Shown here piece by piece: positions 1 through 8,683 of a stretch of 64,000 nucleotides of DNA; the stretch's first letter is position 1, and every line of letters starts with the position of its first letter. The stretch lies in contig WGLV01000008.1 of the NCBI GenBank assembly GCA_016125385.1, forward strand, positions 1 to 64,000, read 5' to 3'. This DNA comes from a bacterium. Its GTDB lineage: Bacteria; Hinthialibacterota; Hinthialibacteria; Hinthialibacterales; Hinthialibacteraceae. Under the pieces are notes generated by a model. It had not been told where the DNA came from. It did not search any database and worked only from the letters and a program-made list of their open reading frames with translations. The translations under genes and the position numbers were made by a program.

Positions 1-2
1 GT

Positions 3-2075
3 GAATTGCCCGGTAAAAAGGTCATCGTCATGCGCGGCGACATCATGCATGACTACGTCACCGGGCTCGGTATGCCTGATGATTCCATCACCGCGACCGA
101 CACGCAGGAAGAAGCGCTTAAGTTACTCTCATCGGGTTATGGCGATTGCGCGCTGGCCGCCAAACTGCCGGCTTTATTTTCCATCCAGAATCTGCGATTA
201 CCGAATTTAAAAGCGGAAGCCCCGGTCTTGATGCCGATGAAGTATTGTTACGCGGTGCGTAACGGAGACGCGGAACTTATCTCCCGTTTTTCTGAAGGAC
301 TGGCGATTCTTCAGAAAAACGGCGAATTCAAAAAACTATATGAAGAATGGCTCGGCGTTTATATACCCGAACATAAATATTATGAAATCTTCGTTTTGTG
401 TACATGCGTTCTTCTCGGCTTAATCGCTCTGTTCATCGTCTGGACCCGGATATTACACTATCAGGTCAAACAGAGAACCAGCCAGTTGATGGAGAGGATC
501 GAAGCGCAGCACCAAACGGAAGAAAAACTGCGCGGCAGCGAAGAACGCTTCAGAAGGCTGGCCGAAAACGCACAGGATTTCATCTACCGCATGACCGTGC
601 CGGATGGGGTGTATGAATACGTCAGCCCCGCCTGCCAGGCGATCAGCGGATACGCTCCCCATGAGTTTTACAAACAACCCCACCTGTTAAAACATAAAAT
701 TCATCCCGATTCAAAAACAGCGGACGAACGAAAATGGCGTGATATTCAAAAGGGCGCGCTTCGCAGTTATTACGACTACCAGATCATTCACGCATCGGGC
801 GATGTGCGCGATCTGCACGAACGCGTCGTGCTGGTTTTCGACGAGCAGGATATCCCCTGCGCGGTGGAAGGCATCATCACCGACATCACCAAGCTCAAAA
901 ACGCTGAGGATGACCGGCGGAAAATCGAAACCAAGATGCTGCACGCGCAAAAACTGGAAAGCCTTGGCGTTCTTTCTGGTGGTATCGCGCATGATTTCAA
1001 CAACATTCTCATGTCGATTCTGGGCAACGCCGGCCTGGCGTTAGCCGAGACCTCGTCCGCGTCACCCGTCATGCCCTATCTGCGCGATATTGAAACCGCC
1101 GCGAGGCGGGCGAGCGGCCTGACCCAGCAGTTACTCGCTTACTCGGGCAAGGGCCGTTTCGTCGTTGAGACGCTCGATCTCAACGAAGTCGTCCGCGAGA
1201 TGACTCACATGCTTGAAGTCACTATCTCGAAAAAGGTGAAGCTGACGTGCAACCTGAGTGGCGAAAACGCTACCATTCACGCCGACGCGACTCAGATTCG
1301 CCAGATCATCATGAACCTCATCACCAACGCCTCCGAGGCGATCGGAGAAAAATCGGGCGTCGTTTGTATCACGACCGGCGTTCAGACCTGCGACCGCGAT
1401 TACCTGAATCAGACTTTCATGGGGGAGGAAATGACCGAAGGCGACTACGTCAACATCGAGATATCCGACAACGGATGCGGCATGAGCGAAGAAACCATGC
1501 ACAAAATGTTCGACCCCTTCTTCACCACCAAATTCACCGGCCGGGGTCTGGGCATGGCGGCGGTACAGGGCATCGTTCGCGGTCATCGAGGCGGCATCAA
1601 GGTATACAGCGAATTGGGCAAGGGGACGACGATCAAATTACTCTTCCCCGCGGTCGAAGCAGCCGCCGCGAAAAAGCACGAAAACTCTAACGCGAATGGC
1701 GGCGCTCCGCTGACGGGATGCGTCCTGGTCGTGGATGATGAAGAATCGCTGCGCAACGTCGGCTCCAATATGTTGAAAGCCCTGGGCTTCACCGTCTTAA
1801 CGGCGAACGATGGAGAAGAAGCGATCGGCGTACTGCAGGAGCATAAAGGCGAAATCACCTGCGTCCTGCTCGACCTTACCATGCCCCGCATGGACGGTGA
1901 AGAAACCTTCCGTGAACTGCGGCGCATCCACAAAGAGATCCCCGTCATCATGACCAGCGGGTATAACGAACAGGAAATCACTCAGCGGTTCGTCGGCAAG
2001 GGATTGTCTGGTTTTATTCAAAAACCATTCTCCCTGCGCGATCTGGAAAAGAAGATGCGGCAACTGTTGACCTGA
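3..2075 (+). CDS. Hybrid sensor histidine kinase with periplasmic binding domain (5' truncated)
   Basis: Membrane sensor kinase whose beginning lies before the window; the frame is open through the first bases. Counting from the TTG at 6, residues 1-125 look like the C-terminal half of a type 3 solute-binding domain (ending LYEEWLGVY), followed by one membrane segment (about 126-151), a short coiled coil, a PAS domain (about 175-300), the phosphoacceptor helix with H329 in GGIAHDFNNIL, an HATPase domain (N-box NLITNASEA, G1 DNGCGM, G2 GRGLGMAAVQ), and a C-terminal receiver domain with phosphoacceptor D623 in LLDLTMPRMDG and the conserved KPF. The HDFNN variant is typical of hybrid kinases of the NtrB-like HisKA group. 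A small ligand, probably an amino acid or similar, would be sensed in the periplasm (inference). No partner regulator is visible in the window. Confidence 0.9.
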   Translation, partial: ELPGKKVIVMRGDIMHDYVTGLGMPDDSITATDTQEEALKLLSSGYGDCALAAKLPALFSIQNLRLPNLKAEAPVLMPMKYCYAVRNGDAELISRFSEGLAILQKNGEFKKLYEEWLGVYIPEHKYYEIFVLCTCVLLGLIALFIVWTRILHYQVKQRTSQLMERIEAQHQTEEKLRGSEERFRRLAENAQDFIYRMTVPDGVYEYVSPACQAISGYAPHEFYKQPHLLKHKIHPDSKTADERKWRDIQKGALRSYYDYQIIHASGDVRDLHERVVLVFDEQDIPCAVEGIITDITKLKNAEDDRRKIETKMLHAQKLESLGVLSGGIAHDFNNILMSILGNAGLALAETSSASPVMPYLRDIETAARRASGLTQQLLAYSGKGRFVVETLDLNEVVREMTHMLEVTISKKVKLTCNLSGENATIHADATQIRQIIMNLITNASEAIGEKSGVVCITTGVQTCDRDYLNQTFMGEEMTEGDYVNIEISDNGCGMSEETMHKMFDPFFTTKFTGRGLGMAAVQGIVRGHRGGIKVYSELGKGTTIKLLFPAVEAAAAKKHENSNANGGAPLTGCVLVVDDEESLRNVGSNMLKALGFTVLTANDGEEAIGVLQEHKGEITCVLLDLTMPRMDGEETFRELRRIHKEIPVIMTSGYNEQEITQRFVGKGLSGFIQKPFSLRDLEKKMRQLLT

Positions 2076-2081
2076 ATCCGT

Positions 2082-2657
2082 TCAAGACGCCTCCTCCACC
2101 GAGCGCAAGCGATTGAACCCCCGCGTCAGAACTTCGCTTTCCAATAACGGCAGGTCGCGCGGTGAAACACTGTCGCGAAAAACGAAAACCATCGTCCATC
2201 GGCTCCGTTTCCGTTCGATCCAGAAGACGCCGTCGTCGCGCAGATGAAAACGGACCAGCTCGCTCCACGGAATGAAACACCCCTGCACCTGCACGCCGTG
2301 ATCGTAAACGTACACCCCGTTCGTCCAGTACGTCATCAGACAAAGCACTTCAAGAAAAAGCGGAACAAACCAGTACGAGGGCGGGCGCCGTTCGATCAGG
2401 GCGAAATAGACAAAGATCACGGGAAGCAGACATGCGACGGGGATGCAGACCCAGCGCATCCACCAGGGCTCGAAAGCGTAAATCAGTCGTGCGCCGCCGC
2501 GATGATATTGACATCGCGTCCAGTTGACGGCGAAGAAAGCCGCACCATAGAAAAACAACAGATATTCAATCGGTATGCGAATCAGCAGATAAATCAGGTA
2601 TAACGGCGCGACGAACATCAACAGGCGGGATGAAAAAACCAGCGCGTTGGAGTCCAT
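2082..2657 (-). CDS. Small integral membrane protein with C-terminal PH-like segment
   Basis: Protein of 191 residues. Four hydrophobic segments are visible (about residues 9-30, 30-48, 68-90 and 95-112), followed by a soluble tail beginning GVYVYDHGVQVQGCFIPWSEL. That layout, membrane helices followed by a strand-rich tail with an IPW motif, resembles small DUF5673/YcxB-type membrane proteins, but I do not recognise it firmly. It is convergent with the sensor kinase, with only a few bases between the stop codons. The start ATG at 2657 has a weak purine stretch upstream. No function is assigned. Confidence 0.6.
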   Translation of the reverse strand: MDSNALVFSSRLLMFVAPLYLIYLLIRIPIEYLLFFYGAAFFAVNWTRCQYHRGGARLIYAFEPWWMRWVCIPVACLLPVIFVYFALIERRPPSYWFVPLFLEVLCLMTYWTNGVYVYDHGVQVQGCFIPWSELVRFHLRDDGVFWIERKRSRWTMVFVFRDSVSPRDLPLLESEVLTRGFNRLRSVEEAS

Positions 2658-2724
2658 GCCTCAAGATGGCTCCTGAATTCGATTTGAAGTGGATTCAGCG
2701 TAAATCGATGCGCGGGCCCGGTCA

Positions 2725-2756
2725 AGAAAAAAATCTCCCTCCAGCTGGAGGGAGAC
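2725..2756 (-). terminator. Rho-independent terminator after dnaJ-family gene
   Basis: On the minus strand a perfect stem (TCTCCCTCC with GGAGGGAGA around AGCT, 2734-2754) is followed by seven T residues (2727-2733). It lies about 30 bases past the stop codon of the DnaJ gene. Confidence 0.9.
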
Positions 2757-2783
2757 GGTTGGTCGATCACGCTTCAAACAGAG

Positions 2784-3761
2784 TTATTCATTACGCGGGT
2801 TAAACCGCGAAACGCGGGAGAGTTCCTCAAACAGCCGCCGTTCATCGCTCGACAAACTTCGCGGCACGGCGATCCTGATCCGCAAAAACAGATCGCCCCG
2901 GCTCCCCGTCTTTCCGGGAAGCCCCTTCCCCTGCAAGCGCAGTTTTTTGCCCGATCCGATTCCTGCGGGAACATGAACCGTCACCGGGCCGTCGAGGGTT
3001 TCCGCTTTCACGTCGGCGCCCAGCGCCGCTTCCCACGCGGCGACGGGCAGATCGGCTTCGAGATCGTATCCATTCACGCGGTATCGCGCATGCGGCGCGA
3101 TGCGCAGCCTGACCAGCAGATCGCCTGACGGTCCGCCGCGTCCATCGCCCCCGCCTCCGCTCAAGCGGATTCGGGTTCCATCGCGCGCGCCTTTGGGGAT
3201 TTTGACTTCATACCGCCGGGCCGATGATCCGTTCAGGTCATGCGGATCGCCGGTCTGAAGATGAAATTGTTTGGTCGCGCCGCGGTATACGTCTTCAAGC
3301 GTCACTTCCATCTCGGCTTCGATGTCGCGCCCGCGCGACGGGCGTTGAAACCCTCTGGCGCCGCGAGCGCGCGGATCGGCGCCGGAAAACGCCGATCCAA
3401 AACCCGCGCCGAAAATCTCGCGGAAAAAATCGCTGAAATCGCCCATGCTTTCAAAGCCGTCGAATCCGCCCGGCCCGGTGTGGAATTCATAACGCGCGTT
3501 ATCCCATCCCGGCGGAGCCTGAAAATCCTGCCCCGCGCTCCAGTTGGCGCCAAGCGAGTCATACCGCTGGCGCTTGTCGGGATCTTTCAGCACTTCATAG
3601 GCTTCGTTGATCTCCTTAAAACGGTTTTCAGCGCCGGCGTCTTTGTTGACGTCCGGGTGATACTGCCGCGCGAGTTTACGATACGCCTTCTGCACGTCTT
3701 CTTTTGACGCGTCGCGTGAAACGCCAAGAATGTCGTAATAATCTTTGTACTTCGTCGTCAT
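2784..3761 (-). CDS. DnaJ-family co-chaperone, CbpA type (no zinc finger)
   Basis: Hsp40 co-chaperone that would stimulate DnaK ATPase and deliver substrates in the cytoplasm. J domain at residues 1-70 with the HPD motif ([10 protein letters not shown]), then a Gly/Phe-rich linker with GPGGFDGF (about 80-140), then two C-terminal substrate-binding beta domains (about 145-310). The four CxxCxGxG zinc motifs of DnaJ proper are absent, so the class is CbpA/DnaJB-like; 325 residues fits. No dnaK or grpE is next to it. Its leader contains a long inverted repeat (3789-3819) and it ends in a strong terminator. Confidence 0.93.
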   Translation of the reverse strand: MTTKYKDYYDILGVSRDASKEDVQKAYRKLARQYHPDVNKDAGAENRFKEINEAYEVLKDPDKRQRYDSLGANWSAGQDFQAPPGWDNARYEFHTGPGGFDGFESMGDFSDFFREIFGAGFGSAFSGADPRARGARGFQRPSRGRDIEAEMEVTLEDVYRGATKQFHLQTGDPHDLNGSSARRYEVKIPKGARDGTRIRLSGGGGDGRGGPSGDLLVRLRIAPHARYRVNGYDLEADLPVAAWEAALGADVKAETLDGPVTVHVPAGIGSGKKLRLQGKGLPGKTGSRGDLFLRIRIAVPRSLSSDERRLFEELSRVSRFNPRNE

Positions 3762-3788
3762 GGCTCTTTTTACTCAATCGCATGCTTC

Positions 3789-3819
3789 GTTCATGGCTGT
3801 TTTGATAACGGCCATGAAC
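3789..3819 (-). promoter_or_regulatory. Inverted repeat in dnaJ-family leader
   Basis: GTTCATGGC (3789-3797) pairs with GCCATGAAC (3811-3819). Three more base pairs and one G-T pair close inside, giving a 13-bp stem with a TTGAT loop, 28-58 bases upstream of the ATG. A TATCAT -10-like box on the minus strand (3839-3844) would place it in the transcribed leader. The repeat is not the CIRCE sequence. An operator or an RNA hairpin is equally possible. Confidence 0.4.
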
Positions 3820-3982
3820 CGGCGTTTTTTCTTTTCATATGATACGAATTTTCAGTATGCATTCATTGGGCCAATATCAACCGCTGACCCTATCTTAAAA
3901 CGTACCAATTGATTAGAACGATTCAACCCCTTCATGGGTAACCCTTGGCGCCTGCCTTTTGGGCCAAAATGGCGCAAAGAAA
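3820..3982. other. Intergenic region between dnaJ-family gene and secreted protein gene
   Basis: It contains the weak minus-strand -10-like box TATCAT (3839-3844). I see no open frame with a ribosome site and no RNA gene here. Confidence 0.5.
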
Positions 3983-4002
3983 AAGACGGCCCGCAGGCCG
4001 CC
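3976..4002 (-). terminator. Terminator of the 1090-residue secreted protein gene
   Basis: On the minus strand, GGCGGCC and GGCCGTC form a stem around TGCG (3985-4002), followed by TTTTTCTTTG. It lies about 50 bases past the stop at 4051. Confidence 0.8.
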
Positions 4003-4050
4003 TTTGCACATCGGAATCATGTAAGCCAACCGCATTTCAGCGGGTTGATA

Positions 4051-7000
4051 TCAATACAGTTCCCACATTTCAACGTCGGTGAACACGTTAAGCGCGCTGA
4101 GCGTGAAATAATCAAATCGCGTTTCCGTGTAGGTATCCGCGCCGAAGATCTTGGTGTAGAAGCCGACGCGAGTCGCCTGACGGGGTTCCGCCGCGGCGCC
4201 GCCCAGCAACTGCCATGAACGCCCCGGCAGCTGAGCGCTGAAGGCGAGGTCGTTACCACGGCGCGTCACGGCCAGCTTGGCGGTGATAGCGCCATTGTCG
4301 AGCAGGTCGTACCAGTCAAGCACGTCGGTATATTCCTGATACGACAGCTGACCGATCGCCCCCAGGTTGGTTTTTTCAACCTGAATGTTGGCCGCGTAAA
4401 AGCCGAACAGATACTCGTCGCCGCTGACGTCCGTATCGGCGCCGTCGTTATACGATACGACGATGCCCGTGCTGAAGTTCGTCCAGTCGAGCGCGTCGAT
4501 CAGGGTGACTTCAGCCTCGATGCGCCAGTCGCCGGCGGGAACATCGGTTCTGAGAACCATCGGCGCACGGCGCCCGTTGGCGTATTCATCCAGCCGGGCC
4601 GCGTCGCCCAGCGCGTCCGCGCCAAGCAGCAGCGCGCCGTCTTCAACGCGAATGTTCACGCCTTCGGTATAGTCGACGGTCAACGCCGGGTCGCTGCCGT
4701 ATTCGATCTTCCACGGTGAACCCAGCGATGCGGCGGTGAATTCATCCGTCTTGTCCGAGGTCGATTCGCCGAACAGCCAGAGTTCATTCACCACGCTGGA
4801 GTCGCCCTTGATCGTATCGGCCAGAGGAAGACCGATATCGCAGAGACCGCTGAACAACAGATAGCGGACGCCCGGAGGCGGAGCCAGATGATAAGAAAGC
4901 GATTGCGACGTCTGCGTAGCGGCGAGATCCCAGATGATCTTGTCGCCGACCACCTGACCGCCGTTGCTGATGTTGGTGATCGTCGCGCCGACGGGCACGT
5001 CTTCTTCGATATACGGGGTGTAAGAGCCGTACAGCGCCGTGGCGTTCAATGATACGTCAAACGCCTGACCCGGATTAAAGAAACCATTATCGGTCAGCGT
5101 ACGCTCGACCCGGCCGATGCCTTTGACCCGCACGACTTCGATGCGGCCGATATCCGCGGGTACGACCAGCCCTGTCGGGAAAGCGAAAACGAGCGAATGA
5201 ACGCCGCCCGTCACTTCAAACGGTCCGACGGTTCCAAAATGGAACGCATTGAACGACTGACCGGCGATGTTGTACTCGCCCTTGTACTTGTTATCGACGT
5301 ACAGATCGACGACCGAATCGCCCAGCCCCCAGGTGTTGAATTCCGCGTTGACGATCAATACCTGATCGCCCTCGCCCAGGTCGAATGTATAACGGAACCA
5401 GTCGCCGGGATCGAGGCTGCCCATGCTGGCGTGGGTTTCGTTGGCGCCATGCTGAGGCTGAACCTCGCCCTGGTCGCGGTATTCTTCAAAGTGATAGCCT
5501 TCTTCGCCGCGGTTGTAGTCGGGATTCCCCTGGTGGAAGTCCGTACCGGCGGGGAAGGTAAACGCCGCGTCAATCGCGGGCTTGGAGTTGTCGCCGGTGG
5601 GACGCGTATATGCAACGTCGGAGGGGACGCCGTCCATTCCCTCGGCGTAACGAACGCCGAAATCCGTACCGGTCGGATAGTTTTTGCCATCCACCGGGCT
5701 CCCGCTGAAGTCATAATCGATCGCTTCGCGGTAGAGATAGGGCAACACGATGGTCAAAAGCGTCTCGCCCGTGATGCGTTCATCGCCGTCGCCTGAATCG
5801 ACGCTGCCCGCGAAGTTCACCGTTCGCGAACGGATCAGGCGCGGAGGAATCGCGTTGTAAGTCAGCTTCTTCGATTCACTGAGGTTGGTGAACGACCAGA
5901 CGATGTTACCGCCCGAAACCACGCCGCCGTCGGAAATGTCGGATACCTCCCAGCCTTCGGGAATCGATTCCGTCACCGTCACCGAAGGCAACGAACCGGT
6001 CACGGTGGTGAACAGACTGACCGGGACGGGCGTATTCGCCTCGAAGTTATCGGCTCCAAACGCGCGATCGACGGTGGCCCGGTTATCGGACAGCCCCGTG
6101 ATCTGGAAATTGTCGACCCAGTGAACGCCGGCGGTTCCGCTATCGTGATTGCTGCCTAACTGGACGTAACGCGGGCCGTCGCCGAACGGCGGAAAGTCCC
6201 GCTCGTCGATAAGGATCCACCCGCCCTGCCCGCGATCTTTGTACAGGAAGACCACGTGGTCGCCGGTGACCTCAAAACGCAGGCGATGAGGCGGAGAGCC
6301 CGGCGGCAGAGTCAGATCGCGCGGCCCTTCGCTGGGGATGGTGTCGCCGCCGTTGAAATAATGGGTGTTGGCGCGCAAAAAGTAATTGTGCCGTTCAAAA
6401 ATCCCCTCGCCGGGTTTGACCAGCGGCCAGACTGAAAAACGCGCGTTGACGTCGGCGGGATGGAAGAAGTCGAACTCCATCACGAAATTCATCGGCAGTT
6501 CTTTATCGAGGCGCAGCCAATCATCATTTCCGCCCGAGTCATACCATTCGAGGCGGTTATTCGCCGCGCGCGCCGTGTTTCCGCCAAAGTCGACCCATTC
6601 CGGCCAAGCGGTGTTAGGGATATTGCTGCTGGGATTATCAAAGTTATTGGAATAGCTGAACAGGTTTTCGTCGCGGTAATTCAAAACGAAATTGTCGATC
6701 CAGTGAACGCCCGCCGTTCCACTGTCATGGTTATAGCCCAGCTGAAGGTAACGCGGGCCGTCGCCGAATGCGGGAAAATCACGTTCGTCGACGAGAATCC
6801 AGCCGCCTTCACCGCGATCCTTGTACAAAAAGACCACGTGATCGCCGGAGACCTCAAAGCGCAGACGATGCGGCTTGGAGCCGAGGGGCAGGGTCAGGTC
6901 GCGCGGCCCCTCGCTGGGGATGGTGTCGCTGCCATTGAAATAGTGGGTGTTGGCGCGAATAAAATAATTATGCCGTTCAAAAATACTCTCGCCGGGTTTA

Positions 7001-7323
7001 CAGGCGGGCCAGACCGAAAAACGCCCATTCACACCCGCCTGGAAATAAAAGTCGAACTCGAACGAGTATTCATTCGGCAACTCCCGATCGAGGCGATACC
7101 AGTCGTTATTATCGCCCGAATCATACCACTCGATGCGCCCGTTTTTGGCGCGAGCCGAGTTGCCGCCGAAGTCGATCCATTCCGGATACGCTTCGCTGAC
7201 GATTTCGCTGCTGGGGTTATCGAAGTTATTCTGATACTGAACGGCGGAATGAACCGCTGGCGTGAATGCGGCGGCCAGCAATGCGACCATTCCCATGTAC
7301 AACCACAAATGTCGAATACGCAT
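4051..7323 (-). CDS. Large secreted multidomain protein with duplicated beta-sandwich domains
   Basis: Protein of 1090 residues with a Sec signal peptide (about 1-27, ending AVHSA); the ATG follows GGGAGG. Residues about 27-221 and 226-415 are near-identical copies of one unit, each holding the peptides EWYDSG, RHNYF, RANTHYFNG, TIPSEGPRDLTLP and HDSGTAGVHW; they read as concanavalin-like/laminin-G-like beta sandwiches. Then come a DUF11-like repeat (SVTVTESIPEGWEVSDIS), a carbohydrate-binding-like module rich in aromatic and Gly residues (GDWFRYTFDLGEGD), a second DUF11-like repeat and a C-terminal concanavalin-like domain. I see no catalytic motif, dockerin, sortase or PEP-CTERM tail. It is probably an extracellular binding or surface protein, with no enzyme activity assignable. 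The duplication is at DNA level too, so it looks recent. Confidence 0.75.
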   Translation of the reverse strand: MRIRHLWLYMGMVALLAAAFTPAVHSAVQYQNNFDNPSSEIVSEAYPEWIDFGGNSARAKNGRIEWYDSGDNNDWYRLDRELPNEYSFEFDFYFQAGVNGRFSVWPACKPGESIFERHNYFIRANTHYFNGSDTIPSEGPRDLTLPLGSKPHRLRFEVSGDHVVFLYKDRGEGGWILVDERDFPAFGDGPRYLQLGYNHDSGTAGVHWIDNFVLNYRDENLFSYSNNFDNPSSNIPNTAWPEWVDFGGNTARAANNRLEWYDSGGNDDWLRLDKELPMNFVMEFDFFHPADVNARFSVWPLVKPGEGIFERHNYFLRANTHYFNGGDTIPSEGPRDLTLPPGSPPHRLRFEVTGDHVVFLYKDRGQGGWILIDERDFPPFGDGPRYVQLGSNHDSGTAGVHWVDNFQITGLSDNRATVDRAFGADNFEANTPVPVSLFTTVTGSLPSVTVTESIPEGWEVSDISDGGVVSGGNIVWSFTNLSESKKLTYNAIPPRLIRSRTVNFAGSVDSGDGDERITGETLLTIVLPYLYREAIDYDFSGSPVDGKNYPTGTDFGVRYAEGMDGVPSDVAYTRPTGDNSKPAIDAAFTFPAGTDFHQGNPDYNRGEEGYHFEEYRDQGEVQPQHGANETHASMGSLDPGDWFRYTFDLGEGDQVLIVNAEFNTWGLGDSVVDLYVDNKYKGEYNIAGQSFNAFHFGTVGPFEVTGGVHSLVFAFPTGLVVPADIGRIEVVRVKGIGRVERTLTDNGFFNPGQAFDVSLNATALYGSYTPYIEEDVPVGATITNISNGGQVVGDKIIWDLAATQTSQSLSYHLAPPPGVRYLLFSGLCDIGLPLADTIKGDSSVVNELWLFGESTSDKTDEFTAASLGSPWKIEYGSDPALTVDYTEGVNIRVEDGALLLGADALGDAARLDEYANGRRAPMVLRTDVPAGDWRIEAEVTLIDALDWTNFSTGIVVSYNDGADTDVSGDEYLFGFYAANIQVEKTNLGAIGQLSYQEYTDVLDWYDLLDNGAITAKLAVTRRGNDLAFSAQLPGRSWQLLGGAAAEPRQATRVGFYTKIFGADTYTETRFDYFTLSALNVFTDVEMWELY
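6090..7245 (-). repeat. Tandem coding duplication of about 570-590 bp
   Basis: The segments near 6660-7245 and 6090-6657 encode the two near-identical domains of the secreted protein. Stretches such as GGTGTCG..., TCGCTGGGGATGGTGTCG and GCGCGGCCCTTCG/GCGCGGCCCCTCG recur about 585 bases apart. Confidence 0.85.
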
Positions 7324-7743
7324 GCCAATACCTCCCGAAAACGAATAAATAGTTCAACCAGCCACGCCTTCGAGGCGCGGCTGAAGATACACGATCAGAA
7401 TCGAGAACTGGCTGGCAGGTAGAAGTTTTGGACGATGTTGAATGAACGCCCAGTTCCCCAAAGTTCAAAAACACAAAATATTTCAAACCAATGATAAACA
7501 GTATCTCACAATAAAATTCACTCTGTCAAGCGGTTTTCTAACGTCTCCATCAAAATTCTGGGGTAAAACCGGGAAAAAGTCACCTGAAAAATTTGCATTG
7601 CGCGATAAGAATGTGTAGATTGTAGATAGATTAAAACCAACGATCATAATTGTCAGACCGGTTTCGTCATCTCATGCGTTATTAATAGACGCTCCAAGCC
7701 GGCGCAAAATCATCTGAATTCAATCGATTGCATACCCTTACTT
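7324..7743. other. AT-richer divergent intergenic region
   Basis: This 420-base gap separates the divergently transcribed secreted protein and radical SAM genes. A possible plus-strand promoter sits at 7593-7621; otherwise I see no gene or structured RNA. Confidence 0.5.
7593..7621 (+). promoter_or_regulatory. Possible sigma70 promoter for the radical SAM gene
   Basis: TTGCAT (7593-7598) and TAGATT (7616-7621) are separated by 17 bases. Each matches four of six consensus bases. The predicted start would leave a leader of about 115 bases before the ATG at 7744. Confidence 0.3.
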
Positions 7744-8640
7744 ATGTCACTGAACACAACCACCTTACCCATTGAGCTACTGCAACAGAGAGCGCGAGAA
7801 GCGTGGGGGTTGATGCAACCCTGCCGCCTGTGCCCCAACGATTGCCTCGCCCATCGCCATGATGGGGAAACCGGGCGTTGTGGAATCGGCAAGAACGTCA
7901 TGGTGGCCACCGCCTTTCCCCACAAGGGAGAAGAAGAGTGTATCAGCGGCCACAAGGGCTCTGGCACGATCTTTTTTTCGGGCTGTAACCTGTCATGCGT
8001 ATTCTGCCAGAATATGGAAATCAGCCAGAGGATGCAGGGAACCGGGATTGAGCCGAAAACGCTGGCGTTTCAGATGCTGATGCTTCAGGACGCGGGGTGT
8101 CACAACCTCAACCTGGTTTCACCGACGCATGTAGTACCGTATATTCTGGAAGCGTTGAGCCTGGCGGTTGAACAGGGCTTTCACATGCGGGTGGTGTATA
8201 ACACGGGCGGGTACGATTCGATTCAGACGCTGATGCTGCTCGATGGAATCGTCGACGTCTACATGCCCGACGTCAAGTATTCATCGCCCGAAGCGGGCGA
8301 GAAATACAGCGGTGCGCTCGATTATCCGCGCGAGGCGTTTGAAGCGATTCGCGAAATGCACCGGCAGGTGGGCGACCTTCAATTCGACGAAGACGGGTTG
8401 GCGTCAAGAGGCCTTTTGGTGAGGCACCTGATATTACCCAACAATCTGGCGGGGACGCGCGAGGTCATGCGTTTTCTCGCCAATGAAATCTCACCCGCTA
8501 CGGCCGTCAACCTGATGGGACAGTACAAACCGGCGGGCGACGCGATGAAATACGCCGAATTGAACCGCCAGTCGTCGATTGAAGAGATTTTGGAAGCCCG
8601 GCGCATCGCCGAAGAAGAAGGACTGACGCGGATCATCTGA
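7744..8640 (+). CDS. Radical SAM protein, PflX (COG1313) type
   Basis: Radical S-adenosylmethionine Fe-S protein of 298 residues. The cluster motif CxxxCxxC is in FFSGCNLSCVFCQN (near residue 85). A preceding Cys set, CRLCPNDC plus RCGIG, marks the PflX/PflA-like group of COG1313, probably adding a second metal site. These proteins resemble pyruvate formate-lyase activating enzymes, but their substrate is unknown and no glycyl radical enzyme lies nearby. The start has no clear Shine-Dalgarno sequence, but the N-terminus aligns well with the family length. It is a single gene, convergent with the glycosidase gene downstream. Confidence 0.85.
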   Translation: MSLNTTTLPIELLQQRAREAWGLMQPCRLCPNDCLAHRHDGETGRCGIGKNVMVATAFPHKGEEECISGHKGSGTIFFSGCNLSCVFCQNMEISQRMQGTGIEPKTLAFQMLMLQDAGCHNLNLVSPTHVVPYILEALSLAVEQGFHMRVVYNTGGYDSIQTLMLLDGIVDVYMPDVKYSSPEAGEKYSGALDYPREAFEAIREMHRQVGDLQFDEDGLASRGLLVRHLILPNNLAGTREVMRFLANEISPATAVNLMGQYKPAGDAMKYAELNRQSSIEEILEARRIAEEEGLTRII

Positions 8641-8683
8641 TCCGCGCGTTGAATCATACGATCCCCTGCCCCGGCGCCCATTG

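Noticed and set aside
3789-3819. CIRCE heat-shock element upstream of the DnaJ gene
   Set aside because: The arms do not match TTAGCACTC/GAGTGCTAA and the spacer is 13, not 9; it is kept only as an unassigned inverted repeat.
5197-5796. Open frame of 199 codons antisense to the large secreted protein
   Set aside because: It lies inside a well-supported gene and mirrors its codons.
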